From: Moraxella bovis
GTDB lineage: Bacteria > Pseudomonadota > Gammaproteobacteria > Pseudomonadales > Moraxellaceae
Length of the DNA stretch: 44,351 nucleotides
NCBI RefSeq assembly: GCF_002014975.1
Contig: NZ_MUXV01000025.1
Location: 11,618 to 55,968 of the forward strand
Reading direction: 5' to 3'
Position 1 is the first letter of the stretch. Every line of letters starts with the position of its first letter. The position numbers and the translations under genes are program-made. This document shows, piece by piece, positions 1-7,942 of this stretch. The notes beneath the pieces were generated by a model. It saw nothing but the letters and a program-made list of their open reading frames with translations. It ran no database searches and had not been told where the DNA came from.

Positions 1-185
1 CAATTTTTCAATTTTTCAATTGATTATCGCACCGCCCAACACCATGTCAAGCCCTTATCACATCAGATGATAAAACAGCACAAAAACAAGACAAAAGGCA
101 AGGCGATGACGATAATGGCACAGATTTTTGCAACAATTTGCGGTATAATAAAGGGTTAGCATAAAAACAATTGATAAGGTGAGCG

Positions 186-2261
186 ATGGACATTGTACAG
201 TATTTGCATGGGTTGGTATCAAGCTCCATGGGCATCTCAAACGAAGATACGAGTGCGGATTTGTTAAAGCAGTATTATGCCCTAAGCACGGCACGCTTGA
301 TTGAACTTAATGATGGCTTTGACAGCACCAATGCCAAAAATCACAGCCTGACCGCCTTGTGGGGCATGCAGGCAGAGCCTTTGGCAAGGCGTTTGGCACG
401 CAGTTTTCACATGGATGAGCAGTCCACAATGACACTCCTAAAAGCCATTACTCCGCCGATGATGGTGGAAGTGGCGAATTTGGCAGGGGGTCAGGCGCTG
501 ATTGCTTTTTTGGCACAGAATTTTGAATCAAGTCGCACGCATTTGCCTGCGTGGTCGCCCCAGTTTATCCAAAGCTCGCTGGCTCAAAAGATTGAACAAT
601 TAAATGGACAAACGCCAACTGCTGATTCGGCATTTATCAATTCTGATAATCAGCCCAATCAGGCAGATGATGATATTAATAATACTCCTATCGCCACAGA
701 TGACTCACCAATTATTAGCGTCACCAAAACTGCCAATATTAATGATAATACCAACACACCCTTTGACAATGAAAAACAAGGGGAAAATATTAATACCAAT
801 GGCATTTATCAAGATGGCATAAATGACGGTATTAATGACAGTATTGATAATAATATAAATGATGATATCAATACCGACACAACCGTCCAAGATGACATCA
901 ATGACGATAATCATCTCGGTGGTCATCAACCCATTAAACCGTCCATAAAACCTAAGGTAGCACGCCCCAACCCTTTATTAATGGGACTTGGGGCAGGGCT
1001 TATCGCCTTGGCTGTCGGGGGCGGAGCATGGTATTTACTAAAAGACAAATCGGACTCATCAGAGACCGCCCCCGTCCACGACCCCAATGTCGCCACACCG
1101 ACTGTCATATCGCTAAATCCACCCCGTCTGTCCCTAACATCAGGAGAGAACGGCACGCTATACGCCTGTCAAGCCGAAGTGGGCAACAGCCAACTCCAAG
1201 AACAACTGCTCGGGGTGCTACAAAAGAACTTCGGGCAAATCGGCTGTATCATGGACATCGACGATAATTTTGGCACATCGCTGACAGGACTAGAACGCTT
1301 GGAGAGCATCATGGCGATGGTCAAGTCTGAGCCGTTTACCAGCATTGAGATTATCGGCGACCACATCTATGTCAATACGCCAAAGACGGACATCCTACCC
1401 AGAATCGTCAATGACATCGCCCTACTCGCCCCACAGTTTACCGTCTCGCCCGCCCCTGCATTGGATAAAGCCAATGTCATCAATCAGAGCCTTGAACGTG
1501 CCACGACCGCCCTAAATGCTCTGGATAATCCGCCCAACAGCTATGACTTGTCACGTTCGGCAAGCCTTGCGGTGATTGACTTTAATGGCACAAGCGAGTT
1601 GCCTGCCAACACCCATGGCGTGCTGTCGCTACTGGCAGAGAAAATCAAAGCCAATCCGAGCATCAAGCTCATCATCGCAACCCACACCAGTGGCGGAGAT
1701 AGCACTGACCGCATGGCAAATCTTAGCCTATCGCAAAGCCAAGCCGAAGCGGTCAAAGCCTTTTTGGTAGAGCAGGGCGTGAGTGACATCCAGCTGACCC
1801 CCAAAGGCGTGGGCGACAGCTTTCCAATATCGGACAACGTGACCGAACTGGGTCGCTTTAAAAATCGACGAACAGAGTTTTTGGTGTTTGATGAAGCGAC
1901 CATGACCGCACTCAACGTGGACATGACCCAGCTTGTGCCAGCACCAAACACCGCCATGTCCGCCCAAAGCATGCCCATGCCTGCCCCCGTACAACAAATG
2001 CCCATGCCTGTGCAAAATGTACCCATGCAAAACATGCCCGTACAAGGCATGCCTGATGGCAACTACCTACCCCAACCTGTACAAAATGTACAACCCCTGC
2101 CCGAAGTGTATCCTGCCCCTGCCCCATCAGGTTATATTGGCACCACCCCGCCCCCCGCCCCGTCAGCAAGTACACCTGCCTTACCTGATGATTTTATTGA
2201 GCTTAGTAATGCCACGATTAGCTCTGAGCAAGGGCGAGGTGTAGAAAGAGAAATACGTTAA
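186..2261 (+). CDS. DUF937/OmpA-domain envelope protein
   Basis: This 691-residue protein is probably anchored in the inner membrane with a periplasmic peptidoglycan-binding part. Residues 1-140 are helical and resemble DUF937. Residues 145-245 are a low-complexity Asn/Asp-rich linker. One membrane helix lies at about 265-285 (MGLGAGLIALAVGGGAWYLL). A region of about 130 residues leads into an OmpA-like domain at roughly 455-565, where VIDFNGTSELP, the N-x-x-LS-x-x-R/Q-A type helix and GRFKNRRTEF fit the family. The tail from about 580 is Pro/Met-rich with MPMP/VQ repeats. The start is supported by AAGGTGAG at 177-184. A TATAAT at 144-149 is a possible -10 without a clear -35. The fold assignment is from motifs; the exact role is unknown. 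Confidence 0.8.
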   Translation: MDIVQYLHGLVSSSMGISNEDTSADLLKQYYALSTARLIELNDGFDSTNAKNHSLTALWGMQAEPLARRLARSFHMDEQSTMTLLKAITPPMMVEVANLAGGQALIAFLAQNFESSRTHLPAWSPQFIQSSLAQKIEQLNGQTPTADSAFINSDNQPNQADDDINNTPIATDDSPIISVTKTANINDNTNTPFDNEKQGENINTNGIYQDGINDGINDSIDNNINDDINTDTTVQDDINDDNHLGGHQPIKPSIKPKVARPNPLLMGLGAGLIALAVGGGAWYLLKDKSDSSETAPVHDPNVATPTVISLNPPRLSLTSGENGTLYACQAEVGNSQLQEQLLGVLQKNFGQIGCIMDIDDNFGTSLTGLERLESIMAMVKSEPFTSIEIIGDHIYVNTPKTDILPRIVNDIALLAPQFTVSPAPALDKANVINQSLERATTALNALDNPPNSYDLSRSASLAVIDFNGTSELPANTHGVLSLLAEKIKANPSIKLIIATHTSGGDSTDRMANLSLSQSQAEAVKAFLVEQGVSDIQLTPKGVGDSFPISDNVTELGRFKNRRTEFLVFDEATMTALNVDMTQLVPAPNTAMSAQSMPMPAPVQQMPMPVQNVPMQNMPVQGMPDGNYLPQPVQNVQPLPEVYPAPAPSGYIGTTPPPAPSASTPALPDDFIELSNATISSEQGRGVEREIR

Positions 2262-2295
2262 GCCAAACGTGATTTTAATCCATTTTTAAAACAGC

Positions 2296-2323
2296 AAACC
2301 CGTGAGTGAATCACGGGTTTTTT
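2296..2323 (+). terminator. Rho-independent terminator after the OmpA-like gene
   Basis: A perfect 10-bp stem, AAACCCGTGA with TCACGGGTTT, encloses a 5-nt loop and is followed by Ts. A second short GGGCA/TGCCC hairpin followed by TTTTT at 2343-2361 may act as a backup. Confidence 0.9.
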
Positions 2324-2720
2324 ACAGGTATCTGCATGGTTAGGGCAGGTCTGCCCTTTTTGGTGCAATCTGCATTTTAAAATTTATGAATCCAAATGGT
2401 TATTTATACAAAAAAATACATAAAGAAGGCATGCCCTGATGCTTGATATAAATTCATTGAAGGTAACATGGTTTTTTATTTATCAAATTTCATAAAAATT
2501 AAGATTAATAGTTTTTTTAAAAAATGTAAAAAAAATAATTATTTCAGATACTTATAAATAAAATCCCTAATATTATTAATGAATTTTTCCAATATTAACC
2601 ATTGCAAAAATCAATGTTGTTTTATACAATATTATCAATATTGAGTATGATTATTATTAATAAATCTACCCAATATTATTAAGAAATTTTAAATAAACAT
2701 AAAAAGCGTTAGGAGCGGTT
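2324..2720. other. AT-rich intergenic region with direct repeats
   Basis: This 397-nt gap holds no convincing gene. It is extremely A+T-rich and contains two near-identical blocks around 2560-2588 and 2660-2691, sharing the cores TAATATTATTAATGAA and CAATATTATTAAGAA, plus further CAATATTA copies at 2590 and 2628. These surround the predicted promoter of the downstream lipoprotein gene and could be binding sites for a nucleoid protein or regulator. That role is inference. Confidence 0.5.
2602..2630 (+). promoter_or_regulatory. Predicted sigma70 promoter of the substrate-binding protein gene
   Basis: TTGCAA at 2602-2607 and TACAAT at 2625-2630 are separated by exactly 17 nt, giving a leader of about 84 nt before the ATG at 2721. 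The surrounding AT-richness raises the chance of a spurious match. Confidence 0.5.
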
Positions 2721-3539
2721 ATGAGATACACTTCATTTTTAGGTCAGGGCGTCATGATTGGTGCAATTTGCATGACTGGACTTTTATCGGCTTGTGGCGA
2801 CAAAGAGCCTGCCACACAAAATATTGTCAATACCGACAACACCAACACCAAAACCATCAAGGTGGCAGTCAATAGTGGCATGTCGCCTTTTGCTTATATT
2901 GATGAAAAGGGCAATCCCATCGGTTTTGATGTAGAACTTATTACTCATATCGCCCAAAAAAATGGTTATGCTGTCAAGTTTAATGTTCTGCCTTGGCAAG
3001 AGATGTTTAAATCCGTCGAGCAAGGGACGAGTGACCTTGCCATTTCATCCATTTCTTACTCTACCGAACGTGAAGGTAAATATCTGCTTAGCAATCCTTA
3101 TGTATACATGCCTGCAGGGATTTTATCTTTGGATGGCACCACCATCAACTCAATATCAGACCTAAAACCCATGCGTTTGGGCATGCAAGATGGGGCGATT
3201 TTTATGGACATCGCCAAGGAAAACGGGATTGAACAAGTGATGACCAAAGAAAAGATTTTTTTGAGCTTTCAGGACCTGATTAATGGCAAAGTGGATGCCA
3301 TCATTAGTGACAAACAAATCATTCAACATCTTGCCAAAAGCTATCCTGAATATAAAACCAATATCTTAGAATATGGTGATGCTAGCAACAAAGGGTCGTA
3401 CGCTGTAGCAATAGCACCTAAAGGCAAAACTCAAGTCATCGAAATGTTCAACCAAGGTGTCGCAGAGATGAAAACATCAGGCGAGCTGGCACAACTTGAA
3501 ACAAAATGGTTTGAAAACAATGGCAATAAGCCAAATTAA
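2721..3539 (+). CDS. ABC transporter substrate-binding lipoprotein, amino-acid type (SBP_bac_3)
   Basis: This 272-residue protein should capture a small solute, probably an amino acid, in the periplasm and deliver it to an ABC importer. The N-terminus is a lipoprotein signal peptide with lipobox L22-S-A-C25. The mature part has family-3 hallmarks: IKVAVNSGMSPFAYIDEKGNPIGFDVELI, then DLAISSISYSTEREGKYLLSNPY, and a second-lobe segment with LGMQDGA and GKVDAIISDK. The start is supported by AGGAG at 2711-2715. No permease or ATPase gene is adjacent, so it may be an orphan or act with a transporter encoded elsewhere. The gene lies immediately upstream of ssrA. Confidence 0.9.
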   Translation: MRYTSFLGQGVMIGAICMTGLLSACGDKEPATQNIVNTDNTNTKTIKVAVNSGMSPFAYIDEKGNPIGFDVELITHIAQKNGYAVKFNVLPWQEMFKSVEQGTSDLAISSISYSTEREGKYLLSNPYVYMPAGILSLDGTTINSISDLKPMRLGMQDGAIFMDIAKENGIEQVMTKEKIFLSFQDLINGKVDAIISDKQIIQHLAKSYPEYKTNILEYGDASNKGSYAVAIAPKGKTQVIEMFNQGVAEMKTSGELAQLETKWFENNGNKPN

Positions 3540-3558
3540 TCAAGATGTGTTCAGGTGC

Positions 3559-3587
3559 TTGATGTATTGGTTGATTCTTGTTATAAT
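3559..3587 (+). promoter_or_regulatory. ssrA promoter
   Basis: TTGATG at 3559-3564 and a perfect TATAAT at 3582-3587 are spaced by 17 nt. Transcription would start 8-18 nt before the mature tmRNA 5' end. Confidence 0.8.
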
Positions 3588-3604
3588 GTTCAAATTAAAA
3601 TATT

Positions 3605-3962
3605 GGGGATGTTCTGGCTTCGACGCTGGTAACGAAACCTAATGATGCACGTCAAGAGCGTATGCCTCTTGTAAATCAACATACATTTAAAATAGTCGCA
3701 AACGACGAAACTTACGCACTAGCAGCCTAAGGGCTACTTGGGTCGGCACAGATTGCCTTTGGTCTGGTTGCTCACCCCGATGCGAACGTACAAAGGATGG
3801 TCTAGTACAGCGTTGCGATGTGCTGGGCGAAATTTTAGCAAATCGTCCAATCCACCCTGACTGTCGGGTCGGTGCGGATTAAAGCCAAAGACAGACTCTA
3901 AGCGTGTAGAGTCATGGGCGTAGTGCTGGCGGACGCGGGTTCAACTCCCGCCATCTCCACCA
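3605..3962 (+). ncRNA. ssrA: tmRNA (SsrA)
   Basis: Transfer-messenger RNA that rescues stalled ribosomes and tags the nascent peptide. The 5' end GGGGATG pairs with CATCTCC just before the terminal ACCA (one G-U pair) to form the acceptor stem. The T-arm GGTTCAACTCCCGCC is present. The tag reading frame runs from 3698 to 3730 and encodes ANDETYALAA followed by TAA. The length of about 358 nt is normal. The last 14 nt are the prophage attachment core, so the 3' end of this gene is now supplied by the phage junction; the acceptor stem is kept and the RNA should be functional. Confidence 0.97.
3949..3962. repeat. attL core
   Basis: CGCCATCTCCACCA forms the last 14 nt of ssrA. The identical sequence lies at 41737-41750, and similarity continues imperfectly for about 15 nt beyond the core on both sides. 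Confidence 0.93.
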
Positions 3963-4014
3963 CCTATCAAAATCACTAAAAATCACCAAGTATTTTTAAG
4001 TGTCATAAACCATC

Positions 4015-4043
4015 AAAAAAGCCTTGTAAATCAAGGCTTTTTT
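4015..4043 (+). terminator. Phage-supplied ssrA terminator
   Basis: AAAAAAGCCTTG, loop TAAAT, CAAGGCTTTTTT. It lies inside the prophage, 53 nt after the tmRNA 3' end, and would end ssrA transcription and insulate the integrase from it. Confidence 0.92.
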
Positions 4044-4052
4044 ATTGTCTTG

Positions 4053-4081
4053 TTGTATCTCATAAAGTCATCGTGTATCAT
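4053..4081 (+). promoter_or_regulatory. Predicted integrase promoter
   Basis: TTGTAT at 4053-4058 and TATCAT at 4076-4081 with a 17-nt spacer lie between the terminator and int, leaving a leader of about 65 nt. Confidence 0.6.
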
Positions 4082-4108
4082 AGTAAATCAACGAACATCA
4101 AACGATTT

Positions 4109-4150
4109 TACACACACGGCGACACACAGCCACACACGAGATACACACAC
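4109..4150. repeat. Possible integrase arm-type sites, left side
   Basis: Four spaced copies of ACACAC-type sequence (TACACACACGG, GACACACAG, CCACACACGAG, TACACACACC) cluster between attL and int. Related CCACACACAG and CCCACACA occur at 41653-41675 near attR. Arm-type binding is inferred from the two-sided placement. Confidence 0.4.
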
Positions 4151-4152
4151 CA

Positions 4153-5271
4153 ATGCTCACCGACAACAAAATCAAAGGGCTAAAACCCACCGAAAAACGC
4201 TACTCGCTATCAGCAGGCGAAGGCTTATCCATTGATGTCATGCCGACGGGTCGTAAGTCTTGGGTGCTAGAATATACCGCCCTTGGCAAACGAAAACGCA
4301 AAAAACTTGGCGAATACCCAGCCGTCAGCCTAAAACAAGCCCGAGAGCTTGCCAATAAAATCAAAGACAATGCAGGACTAACGCCCATCACGGTCAGCGA
4401 ACTCATTCATGAATGGGTGGAGCTGTACAGTAAACAATGGACAAGTGAGAAGTACAAATACACCGTCATCTATCGTCTGACCTACATCACCAACGATTTT
4501 AAAGACATGGCAGTGGCAGATGTCAGCCGTGCAATGGTGTCAAAAGCGGTCAGTAACATGGTCGCACAAGGCACTTACGAGACCGCCAAACGCTCATTAC
4601 GCCTACTGTCTCAAGTATTTAACTACGCCATCGTCCACGAATACGCCCAAAATAACCCCTGCACGCTGGTTGATAACATCATACCCAACCACACCGTGCA
4701 AAATATGGCAACATTATCCGCCGATGAGATGGCGGACTTTTGGCAAACCATCAGAAAAACGCCCACCATCGGACTTGCTCCTGTTGCTTTGTCGCTGGCA
4801 AATTATCTGGCGGTGCGACCCAGCGAGCTGTGCAAGGCGACATGGGAAGAATTTGATTTGGATAAGGGTGTGTGGATTATCCCAGCTTACCGTATGAAAA
4901 CACGGCTTGAACACGCTGTCCCGCTTGCCAGTCAGCCCTTGCAAATATTAAAGGAGTTACACAGCTCACGCCTTGATGATGGCTTTGTGTTTAAACATCA
5001 CAGCAACCCCGCCAAGCCCATGCCGATTGAGAGCGTTTTGGCGGTTATCAAGCGTGCTGGCTTTGGCGGTCGCATGACTACGCACGGCTTTCGTTCGCTG
5101 TTTTCTACGGTGGCGAATGACAGTGGGCTTTGGCGTGCTGATGTGATTGAGCGTCAGCTTGCCCACACCAAAAAAGATGTCCGCCATGTCTATAACCGTG
5201 CCGAATACTGGGACGAGCGTGTGGCACTTATGAACTGGTGGGCGGATATTGTAGCGGATTGGCAGGCATAA
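4153..5271 (+). CDS. int: Tyrosine recombinase integrase (P4-like)
   Basis: This 372-residue enzyme should catalyse site-specific integration and excision at the ssrA core. The N-terminus, LTDNKIKGLKPTEKRYSL through WVLEYTALGKRKRKKLGEYP, is the DUF4102/arm-binding fold of P4-type integrases. A core-binding helical region follows. The catalytic residues are visible as R222 (in VRPSEL), H311 and R314 (HGFR), H338 (LAHTKKDVRH) and the nucleophile Y347. Length is slightly short of the usual ~400 because the linker after the N-terminal domain is brief. There is no clear Shine-Dalgarno sequence. It has its own promoter and points away from attL. Confidence 0.95.
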   Translation: MLTDNKIKGLKPTEKRYSLSAGEGLSIDVMPTGRKSWVLEYTALGKRKRKKLGEYPAVSLKQARELANKIKDNAGLTPITVSELIHEWVELYSKQWTSEKYKYTVIYRLTYITNDFKDMAVADVSRAMVSKAVSNMVAQGTYETAKRSLRLLSQVFNYAIVHEYAQNNPCTLVDNIIPNHTVQNMATLSADEMADFWQTIRKTPTIGLAPVALSLANYLAVRPSELCKATWEEFDLDKGVWIIPAYRMKTRLEHAVPLASQPLQILKELHSSRLDDGFVFKHHSNPAKPMPIESVLAVIKRAGFGGRMTTHGFRSLFSTVANDSGLWRADVIERQLAHTKKDVRHVYNRAEYWDERVALMNWWADIVADWQA

Positions 5272-5304
5272 AAATAGGGGCGTTTTGCCCCTTGGATTAG
5301 ATGG

Positions 5305-5493
5305 TTATGATACAGTCGTACCGTTAATTTCTTGCTCGATACGCTGGGCGTTTTCCAGTGTCCAATATACCTTATTGCCACGCTGGGCGTTGGGTGGGTA
5401 TTTGGGGCGGTAGTAGGTCTTAAAAGTATTGACGCACACGCCCAGTCGTTTCGCCATGTCTTTTTGTGTGAGCCATGTGATTGAGTTCATCAT
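5305..5493 (-). CDS. Excisionase-like / AlpA-type HTH protein
   Basis: This 62-residue protein is last in the leftward early operon, next to int, where excisionases are usually found. WLTQKDMAKRLGVCVNTFKTYYRPKYPP is a MerR/excisionase-like winged helix-turn-helix, and GNKVYWTLENAQRIEQEI fits the wing and second helix. GGAG seven nt upstream supports the first of two adjacent ATGs. Its start overlaps the stop of the preceding 58-residue gene. It probably directs excision or represses int; the family is clear, the exact role is inferred from position. Confidence 0.7.
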   Translation of the reverse strand: MMNSITWLTQKDMAKRLGVCVNTFKTYYRPKYPPNAQRGNKVYWTLENAQRIEQEINGTTVS

Positions 5494-5666
5494 TTTCTAT
5501 CTCCAATGTAGTAAATCGCCATAATTAAATGTGTTGCAAAAAGAGCCAAGGCATTACCCACCAATAAACAACCAGCCCAATCATTGCCATCTTGCCAGCC
5601 GTATACACCACAACTAAAGCAAACAACAAAACCGACATGCAAAGTCAAAAAATTTGGAACTTTCAT
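5490..5666 (-). CDS. Small hydrophobic phage protein, 58 residues
   Basis: Reading the minus strand from 5666 gives a 58-residue frame starting MKVPNFLTLHVGFVVCF and ending IYYIGDRK. It has two hydrophobic stretches (about residues 7-21 and 32-54) and is probably a small inner-membrane protein. GGAG lies eight nt upstream. The start forms an ATGA overlap with the DUF551 gene before it, and the stop overlaps the excisionase start, so it is translationally coupled on both sides. I do not recognise its family. Confidence 0.65.
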   Translation of the reverse strand: MKVPNFLTLHVGFVVCFSCGVYGWQDGNDWAGCLLVGNALALFATHLIMAIYYIGDRK

Positions 5667-5974
5667 TTGTCATTCTCCTCATTGGGTGGGATAATTTCCT
5701 GCCAATGCGTAACCTCACAAATACAGCTTGGAAATCTATTCGCATCCGCTACAAACCATCTTTGCAGGACAGAACTATAATACCCCGTGCAGTAACGCCT
5801 TGGTCTGTCTTTGTTATTTGGGTGTGATTTTTGGATTGGTTTATAACTTACCCAAACATCATGATTATCATCGGGCGGTGTATCAGCACCAATCCAACCG
5901 CCGTCAAGTTGTTTATTTGCCTTCTCTTCAATTTCTCGGCGAGCAGCTCTCATAATGTGTGCGTTGTAGTTCAT
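5663..5974 (-). CDS. DUF551-like phage protein
   Basis: This 103-residue protein has the DUF551 pattern: GGWIGADTPPDDNHDVWVSY near the middle and CEVTHWQEIIPPNEE at the end, matching the family W-I-x-x-x-x-x-P-P-D ... V-T-H-W-x-P-L-P-x-P-P signature. Such proteins are common accessory genes of phage early regions; no biochemical function is established. GGAGATATT precedes the ATG. It is the eighth gene of the leftward early operon. Confidence 0.7.
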   Translation of the reverse strand: MNYNAHIMRAARREIEEKANKQLDGGWIGADTPPDDNHDVWVSYKPIQKSHPNNKDRPRRYCTGYYSSVLQRWFVADANRFPSCICEVTHWQEIIPPNEENDK

Positions 5975-5996
5975 AATATCTCCAAGCGTTCAACAA

Positions 5997-6170
5997 TCAG
6001 TCTTTTAAATGCCTATCAACTAAACGAATACATTGTTTATATGTATCAACAATAGCGTGAGCAACCCGCCTTACTGTTTCTCTCTCGTCATTTTTTACAA
6101 GCTCTTGAAATAAATCTTCCGCTTCTTTATGTTCTTTTTTAAGCTCATCAAGCAAAGCCTTCTTGCTCAT
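5997..6170 (-). CDS. Small charged helical protein, 57 residues
   Basis: A minus-strand frame starts at 6170 (MSKKALLDELKKEHKEAEDL) and ends at 5997 (RLVDRHLKD). It is rich in Lys, Glu and Asp and predicted to be entirely helical, probably a coiled coil. GGAGACTAACG is a good ribosome-binding site. It sits between DUF551 and DUF2303 genes. Family not recognised. Confidence 0.65.
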   Translation of the reverse strand: MSKKALLDELKKEHKEAEDLFQELVKNDERETVRRVAHAIVDTYKQCIRLVDRHLKD

Positions 6171-6185
6171 CGTTAGTCTCCATAA

Positions 6186-6212
6186 ATACAGCCACGAGGT
6201 TTGTGGCTGTAT
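6186..6212. promoter_or_regulatory. Intercistronic hairpin in the leftward operon
   Basis: ATACAGCCAC pairs perfectly with GTGGCTGTAT around a 7-nt loop, between the DUF2303 stop and the start of the 57-residue gene. On the plus strand it is followed by GTTTTT, so it may terminate rightward readthrough; on the operon strand it could attenuate or stabilise mRNA. Confidence 0.6.
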
Positions 6213-6223
6213 GTTTTTCAGAA

Positions 6224-7054
6224 TTAACCTTGAAATTTACCAAAGAACAAGCAAAATTCAGAATCCAGCTTATCTTTGACCGCTTGCAAAAAGTCATTGG
6301 CAAGTTCATCTGTAAGTAGCTCATAACCGACAATAGACAGCGTAAATTCAGGCTTGCCATTGGCGGTGTTGATCGACAGGCGAAGTCTGACGGTTTTTGG
6401 CTCGCTTAGGGTCTCATACAGCGTGTTTTTGATTTCAAAATACGCTGGCAACAGCCCTGCTTGTGATTTGACCGCCACCGTTTCTAGGCGTGAGCGAGAC
6501 TCTCTAAAATTACCCACTTGGCTTGTGCTTTCGGCAAGCTCGTCAATCTTCATGTCTCGGATAACAGCGATGGCTTTTTTCATCGGGATCTCTTCGCCAT
6601 TTTCGTCCAAAGCGACAAATTGACCACTCCAGTCTTCCAAGAACACCGCAAAGTCTTTTTGACCGACACGCCCATGATGGTGCAAGTCTGTGATTTTGTC
6701 GTACACTTTGGTCGGTTTGGCGGTCAGTGCCGCACAAAAATCACAATGCCCCATCGGATAATTATCATCGCCAAAGTTTAGCACCGCCATCGCTTTCATT
6801 GCGATTTTGTCAATGAAAATCTCAGTATTTGCCGCCGTGCCATGCACTTCAACAAATTCACCGAATGAATCCAAGTCGTCGGTGCTAAATGTGCCACGCT
6901 TACGAGTGCGAGCGTCAAGAAATCTGTCAATATTGCCAAGCTCAATGTTGCCGTTATAAGCAATGCCATTGTCGCCAAATTTTAGAATGTCTGGGCGAGC
7001 TAGGTCAGCAACGACCGCAAGGTCAGACTCATGGTTTGCAAAAATGTTTGTCAT
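6224..7054 (-). CDS. DUF2303 (YfdQ-like) phage protein
   Basis: This 276-residue protein resembles the DUF2303/YfdQ family seen in many temperate phages. Recognisable segments are the N-terminal helix with a DLARPDILKF motif, a middle GHCDFCAALTAKP stretch, FAVFLEDWSGQFV, and a basic/hydrophobic C-terminal half with SQAGLLPAYFEIKNTLYE. AAGGAG precedes the start. The family has no established biochemical activity; in phages it is an early, non-essential gene. It follows the 112-residue gene closely in the same operon. Confidence 0.75.
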   Translation of the reverse strand: MTNIFANHESDLAVVADLARPDILKFGDNGIAYNGNIELGNIDRFLDARTRKRGTFSTDDLDSFGEFVEVHGTAANTEIFIDKIAMKAMAVLNFGDDNYPMGHCDFCAALTAKPTKVYDKITDLHHHGRVGQKDFAVFLEDWSGQFVALDENGEEIPMKKAIAVIRDMKIDELAESTSQVGNFRESRSRLETVAVKSQAGLLPAYFEIKNTLYETLSEPKTVRLRLSINTANGKPEFTLSIVGYELLTDELANDFLQAVKDKLDSEFCLFFGKFQG

Positions 7055-7065
7055 GGAAAAACTCC

Positions 7066-7404
7066 TTACATTTCAGTTTTAAAAAGCTGAACTTCGTCAG
7101 CAGGGAATAGACTCACCGTGCCATTTCGACCGCAGTACATCGGCGTTTCACGCACATAGTCTTCTTTTCGTGTGCCAAAGGTCTCAGGTGCGGTGTAGTC
7201 GAGCTTGTGCTTGACCGAAACCTGACCCATGCCTTTTTCGCCCAATTGCGTAATATCAAAGGTCAGTTTGACCTGTCCTTTTTTGCCCGTGGCAATCACT
7301 TGGCTGCACACATCGCTGATTGCCATACCGATTTGCTCAGCAAATGCTCCGCCCGTCAAATCCAGTAGAAATTCACAGGCATCGGTTGATTTAAATTCAC
7401 TCAT
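7066..7404 (-). CDS. Phage early protein, 112 residues, function unknown
   Basis: The sequence contains LTGGAFAEQIGMAISDVCSQVIATGKKGQVKLTFDI followed by KLDYTAPETFGTRKED and a C-terminal GRNGTVSLFP. It looks like a small alpha/beta protein without signal peptide or membrane segment. A strong GGAGG site precedes the start, and its ATG overlaps the stop of the upstream gene by four bases. It lies next to DUF2303. No function can be named. Confidence 0.65.
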   Translation of the reverse strand: MSEFKSTDACEFLLDLTGGAFAEQIGMAISDVCSQVIATGKKGQVKLTFDITQLGEKGMGQVSVKHKLDYTAPETFGTRKEDYVRETPMYCGRNGTVSLFPADEVQLFKTEM

Positions 7405-7646
7405 GATTTTCCTCCGAGTGGTTGTCGTGGATAAAATTTACCGTCTTTTTCCACCGCCACCAGTGCCAGTACTCGCATGGCGGTCTTATAAGACATACCA
7501 ATTTGTCTTTGTACATTTGCCACAGTCAGCCCTGTCGGGTTATGCCTTAGTAGCTGTTGCACTTTCAAACAAAATTCATTAAAAACAAGCTCTTGTCGCT
7601 CTTGGCAAAAAAGCTGAGCGTCCATCACCATTGATGGTCTGCTCAT
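7401..7646 (-). CDS. Small winged-helix-like DNA-binding protein
   Basis: This 81-residue protein starts at the ATG at 7646, preceded by AAAGGGGGTGTG; a GTG one codon upstream is less likely. Residues 20-75 (CLKVQQLLRHNPTGLTVANVQRQIGMSYKTAMRVLALVAVEKDGKFYPR) look like a helix-turn-helix plus wing. It overlaps the neighbouring genes by 1-4 nt on both sides. It may be an early regulator; target unknown. Confidence 0.55.
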   Translation of the reverse strand: MSRPSMVMDAQLFCQERQELVFNEFCLKVQQLLRHNPTGLTVANVQRQIGMSYKTAMRVLALVAVEKDGKFYPRQPLGGKS

Positions 7647-7942
7647 CACACCCCCTTTTGCATTTCATAAGTTTCAAAAACAAACACCACCGCATCCGCC
7701 AAAAATAGCCTTTGGCTGGGTAGCACCTGCTTATCGTCAATCTCATGCACATGATCGCATAGCCACACCAGATAGTTATACACCGCAAAAAGAGCGGACA
7801 AATCCATCTCACCACCGCTTGCCACACTGCGTTCATAAGTCAAAAGATGAGCGATGGCATTGGCTTTATAAATCTTAGCATGGGCGGTGCTAAAGCTGAT
7901 TTTCGCCAATTCACGGCGGATTTTTGCAGGGGTCAAAACCAT
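7646..7942 (-). CDS. Phage early protein, 98 residues, function unknown
   Basis: A helical protein: residues 1-40 are basic (LTPAKIRRELAKISF), followed by a hydrophobic helical part (ALFAVYNYLVWLCDHVHEIDD and FLADAVVFVFETYEM). It has no signal peptide. GGAGATAAAAA supports the start. It overlaps the preceding 116-residue gene by ten nt. Family not recognised. Confidence 0.6.
   Translation of the reverse strand: MVLTPAKIRRELAKISFSTAHAKIYKANAIAHLLTYERSVASGGEMDLSALFAVYNYLVWLCDHVHEIDDKQVLPSQRLFLADAVVFVFETYEMQKGV

Noticed and set aside
1..185. Minus-strand frames of 62 and 78 residues and CAATTTTT tandem repeats at the window edge
   Set aside because: The frames lack start signals and have shadow-like composition; the short repeats at both window edges are simple AT-rich sequence and give no evidence of a mobile element end.
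1541..2062. 173-residue minus-strand Cys/Met/Gly-rich frame
   Set aside because: Mirror of the Met/Pro-rich repeats of the OmpA-like protein; low complexity and no start signal.
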